A stretch of DNA of 64,000 nt. It comes from Clostridium cavendishii DSM 21758 (GTDB taxonomy: Bacteria > Bacillota > Clostridia > Clostridiales > Clostridiaceae). The stretch covers positions 4,513-68,512 of the forward strand of contig NZ_FQZB01000023.1 in the NCBI RefSeq assembly GCF_900141845.1, given 5' to 3'. Shown one piece after another: positions 25,722 through 34,255 of the stretch. Both the position numbers and the translations under genes were made by a program. The notes beneath the pieces are model-generated. The model saw only the letters and a program-made list of their open reading frames with translations. It was not told the DNA's origin and made no database searches. Each line of letters opens with the position of its first letter. Positions within the stretch are counted from its first letter, which is position 1.

Positions 25722-27665
25722 TTAAGCTTTTCTTTCTTTGACTACAAAGCTATAGAATATAAGTATTAAAACAATAAACATAAATAGTGCAAATCCTTTA
25801 CTAGCCGAAAGAACTGGTATTATTTTAGGACCTATTCCTACAGTATCAGCTAAGCCACCTGCTGTTAAACCAGCAACTAATATTCCTACTAGCGCATCTC
25901 CAGCAACTAAACCTGAAGAAAATAATACTCCTAATTCTATTTTTTGTTTTCTCAACTCATCCTTAGCTTTAAATTGTTTTTCTACAACTAATCTTATAAT
26001 TCCACCAATTAAAATAGCTGAACTTAAGCTTATTGGTAAATATATACCAAGAGCAACTGGTAAAACTGGTAATCCTAGAAGTTCAATAACTATTCCAAGC
26101 GCAGCTCCAACTAAGACCAAAGTCCAAGGAAGCTGAGCATTCATAACACCTTGAACAACCATTGACATCAGAGTAGCTTGAGGTGCTTGAAGTCCCTTAT
26201 CTCCTCCAATTCCATAAATATTAATAAGTAAAAGCATCGCTGCTCCACCTGCGATAGCAGATATAATTAACCCTATAATTAAACCTAACTCAACATTTTT
26301 TGGTGTTCCGCCTATAACAAAAGTAGTTTTTAAAGCTTGTGAAGTACCCCCAGCAACTGCTGTAGCAACACAAACAATAGCTCCAGCTAATATTGCTATT
26401 ATCATACCTCTAGTTCCAACTACCCCTATAGCCTTTAGTATAGCTGTAATAAATAATAAAGTTGCAATTGTCATACCTGATACTGGATTATTAGATGCTC
26501 CAATAATACCACAAATTCTAGCAGAAACTACTGCAAATAAAAATGAAAATATTACTGCAAATATAGCCCCAACTGGATGAATTGATAACATAGGTAATAA
26601 CCATGCTAATAAAAATACCAATATAGCCGCACCTAAAACATAAGTCATTGGTAAGTCTAACTCTGTCCTCTTAACCTCTCCATGTGAACCACCCATTCCA
26701 CTTAATGCCGCCTTTATAGATTTAAATATAATTGGTATTGATTTTCCTAAACTTATAAATCCACCTGCTGCAACTGCACCAGCCCCAATATATCTAATAT
26801 AATTTCCTCTAACTGCACTAGCTGACATTTGTGCAATTGGTATTGTAGATGGAAATACAGCTGTTTGAAGCCCTTCTCCAAAGAATTTTATTAATGGAAT
26901 AAGACCAAAATAAGCTATTACAGCTCCAGAAAACATATACGTAGCTGCTTCTATTCCAACTATAAACCCTACTCCTAGTAATGATGCTAAAGCATCTATT
27001 CCATACATACTTTGAAAGATATTTTTCCCACTTTGAACTATATTTATATCCCATGTAGGACTTTCAGACCATAATAATAATCCACCTGATAAGAATTTAA
27101 ATAGCCCACCTCCTGCTAGACCAGTAGCAACATTTTTGAATCCTTCACCTCCTGCAGTTGAGTTTACAAGAACTTCAGATGCTGCCATACTTTCAGGATA
27201 AGCTAGCTTACCATGTTCTTCAACTATTAAATATTTTCTAAGAGGAATAACAAATAAAATACCTAAAACCCCTCCTAAAATAGTTACAAGAACTATTTGT
27301 AATATAGTAATTGTTTCTCCCCAAATAACTACTGCTGGTAAGGTAAATACAATTCCCCCAGCTAAAGATTCTCCTATTCCTGCAACACCTGCAACTAAAT
27401 TTGCCTCGAATATGCTTTTTCTCCCCATAGCATATAAAAGAGCTGTTCCCAAAATAGATGCTGGTATAATGGCTGCAATAGTCATACCAACTTTTAAAGC
27501 AAGATATACATTTGCAGCTGCAAATATTGCCGCAAGTATTGAACCTATAAGTATAGATGCTATTGTTAACTCTGGCAATGCCTCATTAACTGATATGTAA
27601 GGTTTATAATTTTCTCCATCCACTCCTCCATAAGCAGCTTGAGAAAGACCTTTTCTGTCTGCCAT
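25722..27665 (-). CDS. OPT-family oligopeptide transporter
   Basis: Large membrane carrier of 647 residues with about 14-16 hydrophobic segments. Prokaryotic OPT signatures: YISVNEALPELTIASILIGS, NVYLALKVGMTIAAIIPASI, GEHGKLAYPESMAASEVLV-type loop (EEHGKLAYPESMAASEVLVN), NPVSGMTIATLLFI, and QALKTTFVIGGTPKNVELG. Proton-coupled uptake of small peptides is the family function; exact substrate is not visible. AAGGAGGAGATTTTT precedes the ATG. The PqqD-like gene follows. Confidence 0.92.
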   Translation of the reverse strand: MADRKGLSQAAYGGVDGENYKPYISVNEALPELTIASILIGSILAAIFAAANVYLALKVGMTIAAIIPASILGTALLYAMGRKSIFEANLVAGVAGIGESLAGGIVFTLPAVVIWGETITILQIVLVTILGGVLGILFVIPLRKYLIVEEHGKLAYPESMAASEVLVNSTAGGEGFKNVATGLAGGGLFKFLSGGLLLWSESPTWDINIVQSGKNIFQSMYGIDALASLLGVGFIVGIEAATYMFSGAVIAYFGLIPLIKFFGEGLQTAVFPSTIPIAQMSASAVRGNYIRYIGAGAVAAGGFISLGKSIPIIFKSIKAALSGMGGSHGEVKRTELDLPMTYVLGAAILVFLLAWLLPMLSIHPVGAIFAVIFSFLFAVVSARICGIIGASNNPVSGMTIATLLFITAILKAIGVVGTRGMIIAILAGAIVCVATAVAGGTSQALKTTFVIGGTPKNVELGLIIGLIISAIAGGAAMLLLINIYGIGGDKGLQAPQATLMSMVVQGVMNAQLPWTLVLVGAALGIVIELLGLPVLPVALGIYLPISLSSAILIGGIIRLVVEKQFKAKDELRKQKIELGVLFSSGLVAGDALVGILVAGLTAGGLADTVGIGPKIIPVLSASKGFALFMFIVLILIFYSFVVKERKA

Positions 27666-27760
27666 AAAAATCTCCTCCTTTTTATTAATTTAAATATTAA
27701 ACTTACTCATAGTTAATATGCTAAATTTCCCTTAAAATAATACAAAGAAATATGAAAAAA

Positions 27761-27804
27761 TATAAGCTACGAAATATATATTTTTTTATATCTCGTAACT
27801 TATA
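27761..27804 (-). terminator. Terminator of the sugar ABC operon
   Basis: On the minus strand ATAAGTTACGA and TTTCGTAGCTTAT arms with extended A/T pairing and a T-rich tail, directly after the last permease gene. Confidence 0.8.
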
Positions 27805-27808
27805 TTAT

Positions 27809-28651
27809 TTATGACTTAATACTTCCAGCTGTAATCGATTTTATTATATGCTTTTGTGCTAGAAAGTAAAATACTATTACTGGAATTATAGTAAGCACTA
27901 GACCTGCTAAAGCAAAATTCCATTGCTTTGTATATTCTCCAAAGAAAAAGAAAGTTTTAAGGGGTATTGTCTGCGTTGCTGGTTTATTTATTACTAGGGA
28001 TGGTAATAGGAAGTCATTCCAGATCCAGACGACATTCAATATAGCTACTGTTATAGTTGTAGGTTTTAAAAGTGGAAAGATTATATACCAAAATGTTTTA
28101 AACTTACTACATCCGTCTATCATCGCTGCATCTTCAAGCTCTCTAGGTATACTCTTTAGAAAACCATGATATAAAAATATTGATAACGATGAACCAAAAC
28201 CTAAATACATAAATATAAGGCCACCTATATTTAGAAGATTTAGCTTACCCATTATTCTTACAAGAGGTAGCATTACAGCTTGAAAAGGTATAAGCATAGC
28301 TGCTATAAACATATAAAATGTTATTGTACTTGTCTTTCCATTGTTTCTTTCAAGAACCCATGCTGCCATAGATGTAAATATTATTATTACTACTACACTT
28401 GTTGCTGTTACAAATATTGATATTCCTAAAGTCTTAAAAAATTGTAATCTTTCAAATGCAGATTTATAATTATCTGTAGTCCAAATAGCTGGAAAATATA
28501 ATGTACTTTCAAAAAGCTCTCTTTTGCTCTTAAATGAATTTATAAAGATAATATAAAAAGGAGATAAAAAAAGTAATGCTAATAATATACCAAATATACC
28601 TAAAACAATATTATTAAACTTCAATTTAGATCTTCGTTTTTTCTGTTCCAT
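27809..28651 (-). CDS. Carbohydrate ABC transporter permease (MalG type)
   Basis: Inner-membrane permease of 280 residues with six hydrophobic segments. The EAA loop that docks the ATPase is ELEDAAMIDGCSKFKTFWYIIFPLLKP. The N-terminus (FLSPFYIIFINSFKS) and final AGSIKS are typical of the CUT1 class. Its ATG overlaps the stop of the upstream permease by one base. It completes an SBP-permease-permease set; no ATPase gene is present, so a shared MsmX-like ATPase is expected. Confidence 0.9.
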   Translation of the reverse strand: MEQKKRRSKLKFNNIVLGIFGILLALLFLSPFYIIFINSFKSKRELFESTLYFPAIWTTDNYKSAFERLQFFKTLGISIFVTATSVVVIIIFTSMAAWVLERNNGKTSTITFYMFIAAMLIPFQAVMLPLVRIMGKLNLLNIGGLIFMYLGFGSSLSIFLYHGFLKSIPRELEDAAMIDGCSKFKTFWYIIFPLLKPTTITVAILNVVWIWNDFLLPSLVINKPATQTIPLKTFFFFGEYTKQWNFALAGLVLTIIPVIVFYFLAQKHIIKSITAGSIKS

Positions 28652-29511
28652 TAAGCATCTACCTCCTTTCTCTTAGAAAGATAAACTTGTGTTAATGTAA
28701 TAACTGCAACTATTATAAAAAGAATAAATGCTTTAGCCTGTGCTACTCCCATTTGATTAAATTTGAAAGCTGAATCATATATGTTCATAGCCATCATCTG
28801 GGTAGAATTAGCTGGACCTCCAGCAGTTAATGAAAGATTTTGGTCATATAATTTAAATGAATTTGATAAAGTTAAAAATATACTTATAGTAAAAGCTGGT
28901 CTAACTAAAGGAATAACAATATGTTTTAATCTTTGAAGCTTTGAAGCTCCATCTATTTCCGCAGCTTCAAGTAAATCTTGAGATATATTTTGTATAGCTG
29001 CAATGTATATAACCATAAGATATCCTGCCATCTGCCAACTCATGAGTATTACTAATGCCCAAAATCCAGTCTTGCCATCTGATAACCATCCCATAAGAGA
29101 ATTATTTCCTGTAGCCTTTCCTATACTTGCAAATACCTCTTTAAATATGAATTGCCATATGAATCCTAATATTAATCCCCCAATTAAATTGGGCATAAAG
29201 AATATAGTCCTAAGTAAATTATTTATTTTCAAATTTCTAGTAACTAATAAAGCTAGCCCAAATCCTAAAAGATTTAAAACTATAACCGATACAATAGTAA
29301 ACTTTGCTGTAAAAATAAAAGAATTAAAAAAAGTCTTGTCACTTAAAGCTATAGAATAATTTTTAAATCCTATAAAAGTTAAATCTGATTTAATTCCATT
29401 CCAATCAGTAAAAGAATAATATATTCCAAAGAAAAAAGGTAATAATACCACTACAAAAAATGCTAAAAGTACAGGCAACAAAAATAACCAAAAACTTATT
29501 CTTTTTTTCAT
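28651..29511 (-). CDS. Carbohydrate ABC transporter permease (MalF/UgpA type)
   Basis: Inner-membrane permease of 286 residues. Six membrane segments; the cytoplasmic EAA loop is DLLEAAEIDGASKLQRLKHIVIPLVRP. The signature start FWLFLLPVLLAFFVVVLLPFFFGIYYSFTDWNG fits CUT1 permeases. GGAGGGCTT precedes the ATG. A strong hairpin (29532-29580) separates it from the binding-protein gene and may lower its expression relative to that gene. Confidence 0.91.
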   Translation of the reverse strand: MKKRISFWLFLLPVLLAFFVVVLLPFFFGIYYSFTDWNGIKSDLTFIGFKNYSIALSDKTFFNSFIFTAKFTIVSVIVLNLLGFGLALLVTRNLKINNLLRTIFFMPNLIGGLILGFIWQFIFKEVFASIGKATGNNSLMGWLSDGKTGFWALVILMSWQMAGYLMVIYIAAIQNISQDLLEAAEIDGASKLQRLKHIVIPLVRPAFTISIFLTLSNSFKLYDQNLSLTAGGPANSTQMMAMNIYDSAFKFNQMGVAQAKAFILFIIVAVITLTQVYLSKRKEVDA

Positions 29512-29531
29512 AAGCCCTCCTATAATTTCAA

Positions 29532-29580
29532 AAAGTGTGTTTGCATTTTATAATTATTAACCTTTAGCAAACACACCTAA
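29532..29580 (-). terminator. Intercistronic hairpin between sugar-binding protein and permease genes
   Basis: On the minus strand AGGTGTGTTTGC pairs with GCAAACACACTTTTT across a loop of about 22 bases, ending in five T. It sits between the binding-protein stop and the permease ribosome site. It likely acts as a partial terminator or 3' stabiliser giving more binding protein than permease. Confidence 0.7.
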
Positions 29581-29588
29581 ATTACTTA

Positions 29589-30896
29589 TTACTTATTTCT
29601 AGCTTCACCCCAAGTTACTTTTGCATTTTCAACAAGTTTATCCCAAGTTAAATCCCCTGCTATATATTTTTGAATATCATTTCCTAATTTATCCTGACCC
29701 CAGCCAGTTGGATATCCCATAAATACCCACGGACTTGTTTTACCTTCATTTGAATACTTTAATATTGCTTGGGATAATGGATCTGCTGGTTTTAAATTAT
29801 CTCCATCATAACCTTTAAATGCAGGTATAAAGTTAAAGTCCTTTATTATCATTTCTTTTCCTTTATCTGAAGTATATAACCAGTTTAAGAAATCCTTAGC
29901 TGCTTTTTTGGTAACATCATCTTTCTTGCTATTTATAGCCCAATACATAGGTACTCCTACTGGAAGACAACCTTCTTTAACTCCATCTAAAGACATAGGT
30001 ACAAAACCTACATTCTTAGCAACCTTTTCATCTACACCCTTTATTCCACCATAAGCCCAGTTACCTTGCTGAATCATAGCAACCTTACCTAATGCAAATT
30101 CCTTTTCAACTTGTGTAGGATAAGTAACACTATTTATTGATTTATTGCTTCCATCCGGCTTATATGCATATTTAATTTGTAGATCTAACAATTTCTTTAA
30201 TTGCTCATTATACTTAAAGTCTATAGTCTTAGCTTCAAAAGCCTTCTTAACATCAGTAAATTCACTACCAAATGCTACATTTGAAAGATGCAATCCTGTA
30301 ACCCACTTTTCACTACCTGGAAGGCATATTACTGCATCTAATCCTAAATCTGCTTTCTTAGAGTCTAATGTAGCACAAGCTTTCTCTAAATCTGCATAAG
30401 TCTTTATAGTTTCTCCATCTATTCCTACCTTAGAAAAAATGTCTTTATTGTAAATAAGTCCATATCCCTCTTGGTTAAATGGCATACCTACTATTTTTCC
30501 CTCATCCATCTTAACAGCCTCTAAAGTTCCTGGGAATGCTTTATCTATCCATGGTTCTTTAGATAAATCTTCAAGCTTTTCTTTCCAGTCTATAGCATCC
30601 TGAGTTCCCCCTATATTATATATAGCTGGTTCCTCACCTGATGCAAATTTTGATTTGAGTGCAGCCCCATAATCGTCACCACCACCGATTGTTTGTATGT
30701 TTATTTTTACATTCTTATTTATACTTGTATATTCTTTTGCTGCCTTATCAAGTGCATCCTTAGCTTCTACCTTAAACTGAAAAATATCAATTTTTACATT
30801 GTCCTTCTTCTCTTCTGTCTTAGTACCACAAGCAACTGCACTTAATGACAAACTTAATACACATGCCCAAGCAATAACCTTTTTTACCTTTTTCAT
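29589..30896 (-). CDS. Sugar ABC transporter substrate-binding lipoprotein (family 1 / MalE-like)
   Basis: Extracellular solute-binding lipoprotein. The ATG giving MKKVKKVIAWACVLSLSLSA was chosen: it follows GAGAGGGGATTG and starts a lipoprotein signal with lipobox AVACG. An upstream start would add 11 residues and spoil the signal. Family features include IDIFQFKVEAKDALDKAAKEY near the start, PFNQEGYGLIYNKDIFSKVGI (hinge strand), MIQQGNWAYGGI and AAKDFLNWLYTSDKGKEMI. The sugar cannot be read from sequence; an oligosaccharide is likely. It heads a three-gene operon with a LacI-type operator in the leader. Confidence 0.9.
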   Translation of the reverse strand: MKKVKKVIAWACVLSLSLSAVACGTKTEEKKDNVKIDIFQFKVEAKDALDKAAKEYTSINKNVKINIQTIGGGDDYGAALKSKFASGEEPAIYNIGGTQDAIDWKEKLEDLSKEPWIDKAFPGTLEAVKMDEGKIVGMPFNQEGYGLIYNKDIFSKVGIDGETIKTYADLEKACATLDSKKADLGLDAVICLPGSEKWVTGLHLSNVAFGSEFTDVKKAFEAKTIDFKYNEQLKKLLDLQIKYAYKPDGSNKSINSVTYPTQVEKEFALGKVAMIQQGNWAYGGIKGVDEKVAKNVGFVPMSLDGVKEGCLPVGVPMYWAINSKKDDVTKKAAKDFLNWLYTSDKGKEMIIKDFNFIPAFKGYDGDNLKPADPLSQAILKYSNEGKTSPWVFMGYPTGWGQDKLGNDIQKYIAGDLTWDKLVENAKVTWGEARNK

Positions 30897-30911
30897 AAAA
30901 CAATCCCCTCT

Positions 30912-30931
30912 CAGTAATCGTTTGCGCAAAA
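30912..30931 (-). promoter_or_regulatory. LacI/CcpA-family operator before the sugar ABC operon
   Basis: Minus strand TTTTGCGCAAACGATTACTG, 16-35 bases before the start codon. It contains the palindrome TTTGCGCAAA and a cre-like core GCAAACGATTAC. Either CcpA or a dedicated LacI-family repressor such as MalR could bind. No LacI gene is adjacent. Confidence 0.6.
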
Positions 30932-31135
30932 GTTCAATAAAAATCCCTTTAAAAGAATTTATTTTATTTACCCTTGTACAATTAATTTTTCTTCATTAAA
31001 TACTTATGATATTTTAATTAGTAATATTACTAAAGTTATTTATATTAATTGAAAATTTTTTTATAGAATTTTAATATTAAATCTTAATTTATTAATTAAA
31101 AACATATTATTTCCCTTAAATAACTGTATAAATTA

Positions 31136-31187
31136 AAATTGAAGGTTAATTTTATCTAATTAAAAAAGATAACATTTACCCTCAATT
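31136..31187 (-). terminator. Terminator of the amine oxidase gene
   Basis: AATTGAAGGTTAA...TTATCT pairs with AGATAACATTTACCCTCAATT, a long imperfect stem followed by a T-rich tract on the minus strand. Confidence 0.75.
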
Positions 31188-31218
31188 CTCCACTTTCACT
31201 TTTAAATTATTTTAAACT

Positions 31219-32910
31219 CTATAAAATACAACAATACTTAACTATATCATTTGCAGCTTTCATTCCACTATTTAAAGCTCCCTGAATCCAACCATGAGCA
31301 AGTGAAGTATGTTCACCTGCAAAATATATCCTGTTATCAAACTCTGGTTTTATAGCATCATATACAAAAAGCCTATGTTGTTCAGGCATTAAATAGCAAA
31401 AGCCTCCATTAAACCCTCTTTCATTGTTCCAGTCAACATTTTTATAATCTTTTACTATTGAATCAAGATAACCCCTTTCAAGATTATGCACTTCCTCTAA
31501 TTGTCTTTTTATTTCATTTACTTTTAAAGCATTATCTACCTTTCCTAACCTTATAGAATCCTGATTTAAATTATAAGAAGCCAACAAAACTCCAGGACTA
31601 CTCACAGCATTATATTTTTTATTTTTATTAAGTGATTTATAACCTGGATACCATATAGTTGTAATTGGCAAATCAGTATATGAACCTCCACCTACTATCC
31701 TCTCCTTAGGCCCTCCTTTTTCCCAAAATCTTTCGCTACACATAAAAAGAGTTTTCTGGCTTGAGGTATAATTTAATTCTCTTATAGCTTGCATTTTTTC
31801 TGTGCTAAACATAGGATTTAAATTTATGTTACAAAAGCTAGAAAAAGGATTTGCACAAATGACAAAATCAAACTCTCCTTTAAAAGCATCCTTCTGCTTC
31901 CTATTTTTATACTCTAATATAACCTTATTCCTTTCAAAACCCTTATATATACCTGTTACAGTTGTCCCAGTATTAAAAACAACTTTACCTATATCTTTTT
32001 CTTCAATATTACAATATTCTCTAGGCTTTTTAGATATTAATGAATTATAAAATGCGAGTGGTAAATTAACCATTCCATCAACTATCTCATATCTATAAGC
32101 ATAATCTATAGTATAATTTTCTATAAGGTTCTCTAAATAGCTATTATAATAAAGTTCTCCAAGCATTGGAACAATGTTCGATATTAAATCTATCGCTCCT
32201 TTACTTAAACCCATTTTATTGAGCATCTTTCTTATACTTAAAGAATCCATATATTCAATCTGAACAGAATATTGTTTTTTTATTTGTAATAGCTCCTTTC
32301 TTATCTCTGGTTCTAATCTCAATAAAGGTGTCATAGTTGCATAATCAAGTAATTTTTGCCATGGTGTAACTTTTTCTCTTTCCGTCAAATCAAACTGAGG
32401 ATAAATCTTCTCCATTACACCTTTTCCCTGTGCATCATTTCTTACTCTTGTATTTCTTACATAAATAAATGTATTTTCATTATATTGGATAAAAGGTCTA
32501 GTATTTAACTTAAATAAATTTATATAATGCCAAACTGTTTGATGACTTACAGGTATTCTCATAGCTCCAAACTCACCATATAAATTTCTATACTTATCAA
32601 AATAATAAGTATAAATTCTACCTCCAATACGTTTCTCATCCATCTCAAATATGCTGATATCAAAACCAACCTTCCTTAATTCAAAAGCAGCTGCTAATCC
32701 TGCAAGACCCCCACCTATTATCCCAACTTTAAGCCCTCTACATTCTATTTGTGAACCAATAGTTCTAATATCCTTTGGAGGATTAAGTAATTCTATTATA
32801 TTATCAAAATCTTCGCTATGCTTAGCTTCATCTAACGCTATTTTTATCATGTTATATCTTTCTTCATCTGTTGGACTATTTGGCTGGATATATCTACTCT
32901 CCCGCTCCAA
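31219..32910 (-). CDS. Flavin-containing amine oxidase / L-amino acid oxidase family protein
   Basis: FAD enzyme of 563 residues. The dinucleotide-binding motif is LKVGIIGGGLAGLAAAFELRKVG at about 60-82, followed by the GG motif KRIGGRIYTYYF and YGEFGAMRIP. The C-terminal FAD motif is RIYFAGEHTSLAHGWIQGALNSG. This architecture fits flavin monoamine oxidases and bacterial tryptophan or L-amino acid oxidases. The 60-residue N-terminal extension is helical and hydrophilic. Oxygen is the usual acceptor in the family, which is unexpected in an anaerobe, so the physiological acceptor is open. The start is TTG behind AAGGAGTTGAGATAGG. Monocistronic. Confidence 0.82.
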   Translation of the reverse strand: MERESRYIQPNSPTDEERYNMIKIALDEAKHSEDFDNIIELLNPPKDIRTIGSQIECRGLKVGIIGGGLAGLAAAFELRKVGFDISIFEMDEKRIGGRIYTYYFDKYRNLYGEFGAMRIPVSHQTVWHYINLFKLNTRPFIQYNENTFIYVRNTRVRNDAQGKGVMEKIYPQFDLTEREKVTPWQKLLDYATMTPLLRLEPEIRKELLQIKKQYSVQIEYMDSLSIRKMLNKMGLSKGAIDLISNIVPMLGELYYNSYLENLIENYTIDYAYRYEIVDGMVNLPLAFYNSLISKKPREYCNIEEKDIGKVVFNTGTTVTGIYKGFERNKVILEYKNRKQKDAFKGEFDFVICANPFSSFCNINLNPMFSTEKMQAIRELNYTSSQKTLFMCSERFWEKGGPKERIVGGGSYTDLPITTIWYPGYKSLNKNKKYNAVSSPGVLLASYNLNQDSIRLGKVDNALKVNEIKRQLEEVHNLERGYLDSIVKDYKNVDWNNERGFNGGFCYLMPEQHRLFVYDAIKPEFDNRIYFAGEHTSLAHGWIQGALNSGMKAANDIVKYCCIL

Positions 32911-33038
32911 CCTATCTCAACTCCTTAAAAACAATACGTCTACTGTTTAATATATTATTTTTTCTAAAATAAAAGACCAATATTGTACTGTGGAATAATC
33001 CTACTAGCAAAATATCGATCTTAATTTAGATATTAAAT

Positions 33039-33782
33039 TTAGATATTTTTTTCATAATCTTTCTTTAAGTATTTATGCCTAACTCTAAAAACTATAATTA
33101 CTACAAAAATTATAGTAATTAAAGAAATACTTGCAGCCTCTAATCCTAAAAAAGTAAAATTTTGTGGATTAATTAAGTAAGTTAAAATAGCATTTGGTAA
33201 ATTAACTAAAAATGCTATTAATAAGTTATTGCCAGATAATTTAAAAGCTAAAGCAAACATCATACCTACTAAAAATAAAGTTGAAAGCATTGATAAGCTT
33301 CTAAAGCTTGGATATCCTAAATGGTATAAGGAAAAGGTTAAGCCTGATAATATTATTGCTGGTATTGTCCCAAAAATCTTTTCATATCTAGTTTGAAAAA
33401 AACCTCTAAAAAGAAATTCCTCAAAAAATGTTGTCATTACTAAAGGAATTGTTAAATATATCATTTGATTAATAGATACCATTTCAAAATGTTTAGTTTT
33501 AAGCTGTCCACCTACTGAAAAAACAATAAATACACTAGCTATAATAATTCCTTTTAAATCTAACTTTTTAAAACCTAACTCTTTTAAATCTGCTTTCTCA
33601 TATTTAAAAACATATATTAACGGAATTATTAAACTCAATAATAAACCATATCCACCTTGATAAAAAAGATATTGTAACCATCCTCCAAAAAAGTTTGCCA
33701 TACTATTTACTATAATAATAAATACTAAAAGAACTATGCTTAATAACAAAAATTCATTTCTTTTTAAATATTCTCCTTTCAT
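33039..33782 (-). CDS. CPBP-family intramembrane metalloprotease
   Basis: Polytopic membrane protein of 247 residues with about eight segments. The three CPBP (Abi/Rce1) motifs are present: FFEEFLFRGFFQTRYE (paired Glu and Arg), SLYHLGYP (His) and FLVNLPNAIL (third motif, with Asn rather than the common His). The start was set at MKGEYLKRNE because GGAGGTGTACGG lies just before it and would otherwise be inside the gene. Family members cleave prenylated or peptide substrates or confer bacteriocin immunity; no bacteriocin gene is adjacent. Confidence 0.87.
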   Translation of the reverse strand: MKGEYLKRNEFLLLSIVLLVFIIIVNSMANFFGGWLQYLFYQGGYGLLLSLIIPLIYVFKYEKADLKELGFKKLDLKGIIIASVFIVFSVGGQLKTKHFEMVSINQMIYLTIPLVMTTFFEEFLFRGFFQTRYEKIFGTIPAIILSGLTFSLYHLGYPSFRSLSMLSTLFLVGMMFALAFKLSGNNLLIAFLVNLPNAILTYLINPQNFTFLGLEAASISLITIIFVVIIVFRVRHKYLKKDYEKNI

Positions 33783-33934
33783 CCGTACACCTCCAAAACT
33801 ACTATTCAATAACTATCTTTATCATTTATGCATAAGGCCACAAATTCATTTATTTTCATATTATGATATTCTAATATCTTTATTCACAAATACCCCCATT
33901 AATATTATTATATTACAAAATTGTAAATTTTAAA

Positions 33935-33961
33935 AAGGAACCCATTAATTATGAGTTCCTT
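33935..33961 (-). terminator. Terminator of the partner-switching operon
   Basis: On the minus strand AAGGAACTCAT-AATTA-ATGGGTTCCTT followed by TTTAAAA, 11-12 bp stem starting 12 bases after the STAS gene stop. Confidence 0.85.
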
Positions 33962-33973
33962 CCATACAACTAT

Positions 33974-34252
33974 TTAAATTCCAAATACTTTATCTAATCT
34001 TGTTAGATTAAAAATCTTCATAACCTGTGGATCATTAACTGAATAAAGTTTAACACTCCCATTTAATTCATTACATTTCTTATAAATGGTTACTAATACT
34101 CCAAGGCCTGTACTATCAATAAATTTACAGTTTTTAAAGTCAAAAGTAAAAAATTTTTCACCTTTATTTATTAAGTTATTTATTTGTTCTCTAAATTCAT
34201 CTGCCTCATCTACAGCAAAATTTTCTGGTATTACCATATTTATTTCATTCAT
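33974..34252 (-). CDS. STAS-domain anti-anti-sigma factor-like protein
   Basis: Single STAS domain of 92 residues, the family size of SpoIIAA and RsbV. The phosphorylation loop is KFIDSTGLGVLV with Ser47 the expected acceptor. It ends with IFNLTRLDKVFGI, the typical last helix. It starts three bases after the chemoreceptor stop, with GAGGTGTAAAAG overlapping that end, so it is translationally coupled. It is the substrate expected for the kinase at 36323-36709 and the phosphatase at 36721-38175. Partner sigma factor or effector is not in the window. Confidence 0.92.
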   Translation of the reverse strand: MNEINMVIPENFAVDEADEFREQINNLINKGEKFFTFDFKNCKFIDSTGLGVLVTIYKKCNELNGSVKLYSVNDPQVMKIFNLTRLDKVFGI

Positions 34253-34255
34253 CTT

